Origin: Fischerella muscicola PCC 7414
GTDB taxonomy: Bacteria > Cyanobacteriota > Cyanobacteriia > Cyanobacteriales > Nostocaceae
Assembly (NCBI RefSeq): GCF_000317205.1
Contig: NZ_AJLK01000005.1
Coordinates: 1 to 39,217, forward strand
Direction of reading: 5' to 3'
Length of the DNA: 39,217 nucleotides
A model generated the notes under the pieces. That model was not told the DNA's origin and ran no database searches. It saw only the letters and a list, made by a program, of their open reading frames with translations. This document shows positions 25,921 to 32,549 of the stretch, in pieces. A program made the position numbers and the translations under genes. Position 1 is the first letter of the stretch. Every line of letters begins with the position of its first letter.

Positions 25921-28668
25921 ATGTACTATCGGATACTAAGAATCATATTTTTAATAATTTTAGGACTATTCACAGCCTTATCTATCCCTGTTTTGGCAGG
26001 CCAAAGGGTTGTAGGAAATGATAGTGCGATCGCTCAGATATCCAATGCCCAAGTGTTACTGCAACAGGGTATAGAATTTTATCATCATGAACGCTTTGCC
26101 GATGCAATAAATGTCTTTAAGCAGGCATTTGCCAATAGCCAAACAGATCGACTCAAGGGAGCGCTAGTCCTACGCTATCTTTCCTTAGCGTATCAGCACT
26201 TGGGGCAGTGGCAGGAAGCAGAAAAGGCAATCTTGCAAAGTCGCCAATTGCTGGAAAATCAGAAAAATCTAACTAACACCCCAGCCTACTTAGATGTTTT
26301 GGCTAAAACCTTGAATGCCCAAGGCCGTCTGCAATGGATGAAAGGCGATTGGTCTAAGGCTTTAGACAGTTGGAAGCAAGCAGAGGTTAATTACAAAAAA
26401 AACAGTAACAATACGGCTGTCATTGGTATTTTAATTAACCAAATTACCGCCCTACAATGGTTGGGGTTAAACCGTCAAGCACTTGCCTCTTTCAGCCAGC
26501 AGTCCCTAGTGGAATTCCCAACTGTCGAGCAAGTGATCAGACAGATAGAGCAAATGATCCAACAGCAATCAGACCCCAACCTCAAAGCATTGGCATGGCA
26601 AAGTCTAGGCGAAGCTCTCAGACGCATTGGTAATCTCTCACAGTCTGAGGAGGTTTTGCAAAAAAGTTTGCAAGTGGCTCAAAAATACCAACTCGCGAAA
26701 GCCACTAGTTCTGCACTGCTGGAGTTGGGCAATACCAAACGCGCTTTAGCGAACACAGCTCTTGCAATCAATAAATTAGAAGACGCGAAAAAGTATACTC
26801 ATGATGCGATTAATTATTATCAACAAGCTGCTGTATCTCCTCATTTGGGAATCCAGGCTCAACTGAATTTACTTAGCTTCTGGGTAGAAACTGGGGAATG
26901 GTTAGAAGCTACCAAACTGTGGCCCCAAATTCAGCAACCGTTAGCCAGCTTAGCTGCTAGTTCAACAAACATCTATGCCAGACTTAACTTTGCGAGGAGT
27001 CTGACTTGTCTTGTTCCGAATATTGATAAAAATTCACTTTTGCGATTAGGGTGCGATCGCAGCAACAAACTCAGGAAAAACACCTCTGAACAAAGCTTAG
27101 TCACATCTTTTCCCTCATTCCAACAAATCGACCAGATTATAGCTACTACCCTCCAACAAGCTCGTAGTTTACAAGACCCCAGAGCCGAATCCTATGCTTT
27201 AGGGCAACTGGGTGAATTATACGAGCTAAGCGGAAACTTAGCAAAAGCTCAAACCCTGACTCAGCAAGCTGTTCTGCTAGCCGAGCAGATTCAAGCTCCT
27301 GATATTGGCTACCGTTGGCAATGGCAGTTGGGACGTTTATGGGAAAATCAAGGCGAGAGAAAAAAAGCGATCGCTGCCTATACAGATGCAGTTACATCTC
27401 TCAAATCAATTAAGAACGATTTACTCTCCATTAATGCAGATGTACAGTTTTCTTTTCGAGATCACGTAGAACCCATTTACCGCAAGTTAGTTGATTTATT
27501 ATTGGCAACAGAGGGAAGCATTCAACCAACTCCAGAAAATCTCCAGCAAGCTACTGAAACAATTGATTCCCTACGCTTGGCTGAACTAGAAAATTTCTTG
27601 CGCTGTAACCTATCACGAACTGTACAACTGAACCAAGACATTAACAAAGTAGACTCGAAAGCAGCATTTGTTTATCCAATTATTTTGGAGAACCGAATAG
27701 AAATTATTTTCAAACTTCCAGGGCAATCTCTAAAGCACTATGTGACTTCTGTTGAAAAGACTGAAGTAGAGAAAGCAGTCCTAGAATTGCGAGCAAACGT
27801 ATTAAAACGTAACTACCCAGAGGCAGTTATAGAAAAAGCTACACAGCTATATCAATGGTTAATTTTACCCCTAGAACAAGACTTAGCAAATCACAAAGAA
27901 ATCAAAACTTTAGTATTTGTTCTAGATGGAGCTTTGCGAAATATTCCTATGTCAGTTCTTTATGATGGCAAACGGCAAGAGTATCTGATTGAAAAACAGT
28001 ATGCGATTGCCCTAGTTCCAGACTTGCAACTTTTCGATCTTAGACCTTTAAAACGAGAACAATTGCAAGTATTAACAGCTGGAGTTAGTGATAAGAAAGA
28101 AATTGACGGACGTTTATTTGAGCCACTTCCCAATGTGCCAGAGGAGTTGCAGCAAATTGGGAGTGTAGTGCCAGCAAAACCACTCCTAAATCCAAATTTT
28201 ACTAAAGTCAACCTGCAACAGCAAATTAATTCCGGAACTTTCTCTACTGTTCACATTGCTACTCACGGTCAGTTTAGTTCTGACCCCAAAGAAACATATA
28301 TTCTGACTTACGATAAACTCCTCAAAAGCGATGACTTAAATAACTTGCTGCGTGGTAGCAACGAATACTCCAGACGCAGTATTGAGTTACTGGTTCTCAG
28401 TGCTTGTGAGACAGCCCAGGGAGATAACCGAGCCACTTTAGGATTAGCAGGAATAGCTGTACGAGCAGGGGCACGGAGTACTTTAGCGACACTGTGGCAA
28501 GTGAGCGATCGCTCCACAGCAGAAGTGATGGGGCAATTCTATCAGGAGTTAACGAATCCTGAGATGACGAAGGCTGAAGCACTGCATCAGGCGCAATTGG
28601 CGTTGTTTAAGAGATATAAAGCTCCTTACTATTGGGCACCTTATGTTTTAGTTGGAAATTGGCTTTAG
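25921..28668 (+). CDS. TPR and CHAT-domain protein, exported or membrane-anchored
   Basis: A 915-residue protein. The N-terminal hydrophobic segment (IFLIILGLFTALSIPVLAG) is a signal peptide or anchor. Residues about 40-500 are helical tetratricopeptide repeats (for example LLQQGIEFYHHERFADAINVFKQAF, QLGELYELSGNLAKAQTLTQQA, and GERKKAIAAYTDAV). The C-terminal third is a CHAT domain, a caspase-like cysteine peptidase fold. The dyad is visible as His782 (IATHGQFSS) and Cys829 (LSACETAQG), and it ends with the usual GLAGIAVRAGARSTLATLWQVSD and YKAPYYWAPYVLVG blocks. CHAT-TPR proteins are proteases or candidate proteases in signalling and defence. The substrate here is unknown. Its stop overlaps that of the convergent HopA1-family gene by four bases. 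Confidence 0.93.
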   Translation: MYYRILRIIFLIILGLFTALSIPVLAGQRVVGNDSAIAQISNAQVLLQQGIEFYHHERFADAINVFKQAFANSQTDRLKGALVLRYLSLAYQHLGQWQEAEKAILQSRQLLENQKNLTNTPAYLDVLAKTLNAQGRLQWMKGDWSKALDSWKQAEVNYKKNSNNTAVIGILINQITALQWLGLNRQALASFSQQSLVEFPTVEQVIRQIEQMIQQQSDPNLKALAWQSLGEALRRIGNLSQSEEVLQKSLQVAQKYQLAKATSSALLELGNTKRALANTALAINKLEDAKKYTHDAINYYQQAAVSPHLGIQAQLNLLSFWVETGEWLEATKLWPQIQQPLASLAASSTNIYARLNFARSLTCLVPNIDKNSLLRLGCDRSNKLRKNTSEQSLVTSFPSFQQIDQIIATTLQQARSLQDPRAESYALGQLGELYELSGNLAKAQTLTQQAVLLAEQIQAPDIGYRWQWQLGRLWENQGERKKAIAAYTDAVTSLKSIKNDLLSINADVQFSFRDHVEPIYRKLVDLLLATEGSIQPTPENLQQATETIDSLRLAELENFLRCNLSRTVQLNQDINKVDSKAAFVYPIILENRIEIIFKLPGQSLKHYVTSVEKTEVEKAVLELRANVLKRNYPEAVIEKATQLYQWLILPLEQDLANHKEIKTLVFVLDGALRNIPMSVLYDGKRQEYLIEKQYAIALVPDLQLFDLRPLKREQLQVLTAGVSDKKEIDGRLFEPLPNVPEELQQIGSVVPAKPLLNPNFTKVNLQQQINSGTFSTVHIATHGQFSSDPKETYILTYDKLLKSDDLNNLLRGSNEYSRRSIELLVLSACETAQGDNRATLGLAGIAVRAGARSTLATLWQVSDRSTAEVMGQFYQELTNPEMTKAEALHQAQLALFKRYKAPYYWAPYVLVGNWL

Positions 28669-29783
28669 TTTAGCGGCTTATAAATATCTTCAGAGTTAGC
28701 ATTTAGGTAAGGACGTTGCCAATCAATTCCCAGCACAGAGAAATGCTTGAAGATATTATTCATCCTACTCTCGGAAGAATTGTCCCCTTTGTGCCAAACC
28801 TCTAATAAAGCATCAGCTACTATTTGACAGCGATTCATGCCAAAACTCTCTTGGGCAGTAAATTTGCGGTTAGGTTCTTCTGCCAATGCTAATCCTGGTG
28901 CTAATTGCTTGGTGAATAGAGGGATCTGTGGCTGAAAATGTGCTTGATTTTCAGCATAAACTTTTTGAAGTACTTCCCTGAGTACTGGATAGTGACTGCG
29001 CTCAAAGTAGAGGACGCCTGAATCATAGCGCTTGTAGTCGGTAGGGTTATATAAAACTTTAAAGGAGAAGGGAATTTTGATTTTGTTTAGTTGTTGTGTC
29101 AGGTTTGCCATGACTGCAACTGCACCTTCAGAACTGAAATGGAAGTAGATTCTAACTATGGTAGGACGGCTGTATGAGTTGCCGCGGGATTCTGCACCTG
29201 TATCGCTAATTGCTACATAGAAACCAATCTGTACTAGATTGCGAGGCATTAGGATTGACACTAAGTCACCGACACAGGCAGATTGTTCTACTAGTTTTAG
29301 ATGGCGAACGCGATCAATATGCACTGTCAGTTCGCCTTTTGTAACAGCCAAACTTCCATCGCTCTCTTGTCGTAGCACTTGCCAACCAGGGTCAAAGTAG
29401 CCTTGACCGCAATTGCTTTGGTGCAAGCGATCATAAAATATCATGTCAATTCCCAGAAAAGTATTGTTCTCTAAGTTTGGTGGAACAAACTTGTCTGCTG
29501 TCTCAGTTTCGAGAGCTAATACATCTTGTAGATAGCCGTTGTAATAAATGCCGTAAAGAAAGCTTCGCAGTTGTAAGCTCAGATACTTATGCTGCAATTC
29601 TACTGATAGGTGCTGAAAGCGTTGGACTCCAGAAGGAGACAGTTGGAGCGGTTTGAAAGCTGGATGGCTGATGCAGAAGTTAGGTTGGATTTGAATATTA
29701 TCAGCGATGTCTTGCAGTGATACCAGTAAACGGTTGTCCGCATCTGCTGGTAAGTAATTGGGAACAAGATCTAGCAATTGCAT
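28665..29783 (-). CDS. HopA1-family protein, putative lanthipeptide phospho-Ser/Thr lyase
   Basis: A 372-residue protein resembling the family annotated as T3SS effector HopA1. In bacteria outside pathogen effectors, HopA1-like proteins pair with APH-fold kinases in class V lanthipeptide (LxmY type) and thioamitide pathways, where they help convert phosphorylated Ser/Thr to dehydro residues. Family-like features include the N-terminal SVELQHKYLSLQLRSFLYGIYYNG. The central segment is FGIDM-like (NTFLGIDMIFYDRLHQSNCGQGYFDPGWQV). Next comes PTIVRIYFHFSSEGAVAVMANLTQQLNKIKIPFSFKVLYNPTDYKRYDSGVLYFER, and the C-terminal block is QESFGMNRCQIVADALLEVW. The downstream location, 30 bases after the kinase gene on the same strand, strengthens the assignment. 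The lyase role is inference, and catalytic residues were not assigned. It is probably the last gene of the peptide operon. Confidence 0.82.
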   Translation of the reverse strand: MQLLDLVPNYLPADADNRLLVSLQDIADNIQIQPNFCISHPAFKPLQLSPSGVQRFQHLSVELQHKYLSLQLRSFLYGIYYNGYLQDVLALETETADKFVPPNLENNTFLGIDMIFYDRLHQSNCGQGYFDPGWQVLRQESDGSLAVTKGELTVHIDRVRHLKLVEQSACVGDLVSILMPRNLVQIGFYVAISDTGAESRGNSYSRPTIVRIYFHFSSEGAVAVMANLTQQLNKIKIPFSFKVLYNPTDYKRYDSGVLYFERSHYPVLREVLQKVYAENQAHFQPQIPLFTKQLAPGLALAEEPNRKFTAQESFGMNRCQIVADALLEVWHKGDNSSESRMNNIFKHFSVLGIDWQRPYLNANSEDIYKPLN

Positions 29784-29813
29784 ATTCGTAAAGTTGGTGA
29801 CGACTATAAAGAC

Positions 29814-30962
29814 TTAAACAGGTATGCAGCTATCAACAGTAAGTTCCGACTCAGGTAGACCAAACACAGTCAAGATAGACTGTGCTGGGCGACACAGTAG
29901 ACTTTTAGCAACTTGCAGCGTACAGATAGCGACATTACCGAATGCTTTTTGGTATTGAATACTGGCGTGAATGTGTTGAATCAAGGCAAGCCCAGCAGAT
30001 TGCAGCACTAGATGCAAAAAATTAGGACGATAAACTACAATTTCTGGAAACTGCTTTAAGTAAGCCTGTGTTAATGCTGCAATCGAGGGTTGAAGTAACT
30101 GTAAAGGAGTCATTGCCAAACCAAGAGATTCTTCTATACTAATGGTGTTGCTAACCACGAGACTGTTTAACCAAAGTTGTAGATAGCTACAAATCAGGTG
30201 TCCCAAATCAAATGCTGGATCGCCCCAGCTACAAAACTCCCAGTCAATCAAGCGGATGAAGCTCGAGTTCGATAACTCAGGCTGTTCCCAATCTAAATGT
30301 AATAGGATATTGTTTAGCTTTAGGTCGTTGTGAACCAAGCAACAGGAATCAAAGGCACTAACTAATTTTGCGATCGCCTGCCCTAAGCTATCGTAACGCT
30401 GATATAAAGTAAAGAATTTTAACCCATCTACAGGTATTAAACCAAAAGCTTCAGGAGTAATCCGGTCTAAACCGCGAGCTAATTTTGGCGGTTGACTGTT
30501 CGATAAAAAGTTCTGATAGTCCTGTCGATTGAAAGTTGTGCGGTGAATGGTTGCGAGAATGCGACCAATGTTAGAGGCGATCCCTGTTGAAAAAACATTC
30601 TCTTGTCTGTAGAAATCAGCCAAATCACAATAATTGTCCAGATAGTTAAAAACGATAATAGAATCATCAGCATTAAAATGCACAACTTCTGTCAGCCAAG
30701 GACGAAGATAACTAAGTTCTGAAAAGTGTGCTAAAAATTGCTGAAATCGCCATTCATTCGTAAATTTACCTGCGGTATGTCCTCTGGAGTTGTGCGGTTC
30801 TTGCTTCACTATTAACTGATGCCCATCATTCAGCTTCACTAATAAATTGAAATTTTTAGCTGCTTTTAATTCTATTTGTATCTGGTCTTTGTCTTGCTGA
30901 TCACATAGATTATGCTTAGCTAAATACTCCAAGACATTTTGAGAGCTTAACAAAAAGTTCAT
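29814..30962 (-). CDS. APH-fold kinase, putative lanthipeptide Ser/Thr kinase
   Basis: Aminoglycoside phosphotransferase/choline kinase-fold protein of 382 residues. An ATP-anchoring lysine is in LIVKQE. The catalytic loop VHNDLKLNNIL gives His211, Asp213 and Asn218, and the metal-binding motif IDWEFCSWGDPAFDLGHLI has Asp240, so the active site is complete. In class V lanthipeptide clusters a kinase of this fold (LxmK type) phosphorylates core Ser/Thr, and a HopA1 partner eliminates the phosphate. The adjacent HopA1 and precursor genes suggest the same here. ATG 30962 is preferred because GGGG lies eight bases upstream. ATG 30968 and TTG 30980 are alternatives. On the evidence of sequence alone, a small-molecule kinase cannot be excluded. 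Confidence 0.86.
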   Translation of the reverse strand: MNFLLSSQNVLEYLAKHNLCDQQDKDQIQIELKAAKNFNLLVKLNDGHQLIVKQEPHNSRGHTAGKFTNEWRFQQFLAHFSELSYLRPWLTEVVHFNADDSIIVFNYLDNYCDLADFYRQENVFSTGIASNIGRILATIHRTTFNRQDYQNFLSNSQPPKLARGLDRITPEAFGLIPVDGLKFFTLYQRYDSLGQAIAKLVSAFDSCCLVHNDLKLNNILLHLDWEQPELSNSSFIRLIDWEFCSWGDPAFDLGHLICSYLQLWLNSLVVSNTISIEESLGLAMTPLQLLQPSIAALTQAYLKQFPEIVVYRPNFLHLVLQSAGLALIQHIHASIQYQKAFGNVAICTLQVAKSLLCRPAQSILTVFGLPESELTVDSCIPV

Positions 30963-31105
30963 AGTCATTTCCCCGTCCAATTAAAGCTGCGATCGCCAAA
31001 ATATCTCTCTAGTTAAAGGCGATCGCAACTGTATGTAATTTCAAAGTTTAGTAGTTAGTTGAAGAACTGTGAGCGCATAGAAATAACTACTAACTACTAG
31101 CCGAT

Positions 31106-31354
31106 TTATTTAGATGCATTACTGATCGCTCTATAAGCTCCATAAGCACTAAGAACCATTACCGCAGATCTAACAACTCCAATTGCAAAAGCTGCACACT
31201 CCGCCGATGATGCCGCAGCAAAAGCGCAGACTGGCGAACTGCCACCATGAATTGAATCAAAGTCCTCAGAGGTAACTTCATCAAGATAGCTTTCTCGATC
31301 TACAAACAAGCTAATTCCAGTTAAATCAAGATCAGAAATAGCGATAGATGACAT
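31106..31354 (-). CDS. RiPP precursor peptide A (double-glycine leader), 82 aa
   Basis: Small peptide gene with a perfect GGAGG Shine-Dalgarno sequence about seven bases before ATG 31354. The leader (about 38 residues) contains SDLDLTGISLFVDRESYLDE and ends in DSIHGG, the type of site cut by C39 peptidase-containing ABC transporters. The predicted 44-residue core is Ala/Ser-rich and hydrophobic. It has two Cys, at core positions 5 and 15, and the motif SSAEC, followed by an amphipathic stretch FAIGVVRSAVMVLSAYGAYR. The leader is homologous to that of the neighbouring precursor B, and both share the S-S-x-x-C motif. The proposed modification is dehydration and thioether formation by the downstream kinase/HopA1 pair. 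It is 45-50 bases downstream of precursor B on the same strand. Confidence 0.85.
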   Translation of the reverse strand: MSSIAISDLDLTGISLFVDRESYLDEVTSEDFDSIHGGSSPVCAFAAASSAECAAFAIGVVRSAVMVLSAYGAYRAISNASK

Positions 31355-31403
31355 ACTCATCTCCTCCTATTAATTTCATTTAATTAGTGGTTTCAGACTT
31401 AAA

Positions 31404-31634
31404 TTAGTTGGAACGCTGGCTGAGATAATAAGTGTAAGCAGCACCGATAGCCGCGCCAATTAACTCTCCACAAGCACCTGAAGATCTAGCTATAAATCCA
31501 ATTATTACGTATGGAGTAGCACCACCAGAAATACTTCCTATTTCTTCACCAGATAATTCCGTCAAGAAGCTTTCAGAATCAGAAAATAATCCAAAACCAG
31601 CAGGCTTTAAGTCAGTAACTTGAATAGTAGACAT
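31404..31634 (-). CDS. RiPP precursor peptide B (double-glycine leader), 76 aa
   Basis: First gene of the putative peptide operon, with AGGAGG about nine bases before ATG 31634. The leader follows the same pattern as precursor A (TDLKPAGFGLFSDSESFLTE, then LSGEEIGSISGG). The predicted 38-residue core starts ATPYVIIGFIAR, then has SSGAC with the only cysteine at core position 17, and continues GELIGAAIGAAYTYYLSQR with no further Cys. With a single Cys, at most one thioether ring can form. Core Ser and Thr are candidates for dehydration. The helical, hydrophobic core resembles membrane-active peptides. The two precursors probably arose by duplication and divergence. Confidence 0.85.
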   Translation of the reverse strand: MSTIQVTDLKPAGFGLFSDSESFLTELSGEEIGSISGGATPYVIIGFIARSSGACGELIGAAIGAAYTYYLSQRSN

Positions 31635-31709
31635 CAAAATTTCCTCCTAATTAGAGGTGAAATGGATTGCCAAGAAATAAAAGTCAACAGGTAATAACAG
31701 CACGAAATT

Positions 31710-32339
31710 GTGTCTACAACAGAAAATTTAGGTATCAAGCTAGAAACGGAAGAACTTCAGCAGGCCGCAGATAATTTCCGAATTCTGAAGAAGCTCAAAA
31801 GTGCAGAGCAAACCTGGAATTGGTTGCAAAAATATTATCTATCTCTAGATGACTTTGAGGAATTAGTTTATCTTAATGTTCTTTATGCTAAGTTAGCTGA
31901 ATATCTATTTGCAGATAAAGTTGAGCCATTTTTTATTGAGAATAAACTTAATTACATAGGTGCATATATTTATGAAGCTATTTTGAATGATGAAGATTTG
32001 GCAATTGAGCTTTTTTACGCAATTAATGAAGGTGAGATTAGTTTTTATCAAATTGTTCATCAATACATTCTCGAACCAGAATTACGTCGCTCTGGTGGAT
32101 ATCAGGGAATGCGACTTCGTAAAGATTTGAAACCAGAAATTTCTGCTGCTGTCTTTGCTGCCAAACCACCACAACTTCTTAAGCCTATTGTAACTTCTAA
32201 AGGAATTCATTTGATTTTAGTAGAGGAATTAGTTCAGCCAAAATTGGATGATAAGCTTCGCTCTCAAATCCTTTCAGATTTGTTTTCTCAATGGTTAAAA
32301 AAACAAATTAAGGAAGTGGAAGCAAGACTAAAGTTATAA
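31710..32339 (+). CDS. Peptidyl-prolyl cis-trans isomerase, parvulin type, probably 5'-truncated
   Basis: Homologous to the cyanobacterial PpiC-like isomerases that often sit in peptide or bacteriocin export loci. Diagnostic blocks are LSLDDFEELVYLNVLYAKLAEYLFADKVEPFF, then LAIELFYAINEGEISFYQIVHQYI and the parvulin core ELRRSGGYQGM with AVFAAKPPQLLKPIVTSKGIHLILVEE. The open frame starts at GTG 31710, and a TAA stop lies four codons earlier. Family members normally carry about 40 more N-terminal residues. In the next frame the sequence just upstream reads VITAR, and adding one A in the AAA run before 31710 would continue it as KIVSTTENLGIK, suggesting a frameshift. It may be a recent pseudogene or a shortened but working protein. 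It is divergent from the precursor operon. Confidence 0.78.
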   Translation: MSTTENLGIKLETEELQQAADNFRILKKLKSAEQTWNWLQKYYLSLDDFEELVYLNVLYAKLAEYLFADKVEPFFIENKLNYIGAYIYEAILNDEDLAIELFYAINEGEISFYQIVHQYILEPELRRSGGYQGMRLRKDLKPEISAAVFAAKPPQLLKPIVTSKGIHLILVEELVQPKLDDKLRSQILSDLFSQWLKKQIKEVEARLKL

Positions 32340-32549
32340 CTTTAGTACCCAATGAATTATTGAATAATTTATCTTTGGCGTTGCATATTTGCGGGATGAC
32401 TTTATTTTCTATTTTCATTGAAAAACTCAATTCTTGGCGTCGTGGCGGTTCATTCTACCCTGCACCGAAACCCTACTCTGCCTTGAAGCCGCTTTGCGTC
32501 TACGGGTACTCTACATTCCCATTTTATGCAACGCCTTTTCGTGTCATTC
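32340..32549. repeat. Intergenic region with diverged GTCTACGGGT-type repeat
   Basis: A 79-codon plus-strand frame crosses this stretch and overlaps the end of the adhesin gene. It is not considered coding. At 32471-32510 the words CCTTGAAGCCGCTTTGCGTC and TACGGGTACT resemble CCTTAAGCCACTACGTGTCT and ACGGGTTCGT at 21319-21350, marking an interspersed repeat. Confidence 0.45.

Noticed and set aside
28665-31634. Thioamitide (thioviridamide-like) assignment of the peptide operon
   Set aside because: No YcaO/TfuA pair or Cys decarboxylase is present, so backbone thioamidation has no enzyme in this window.
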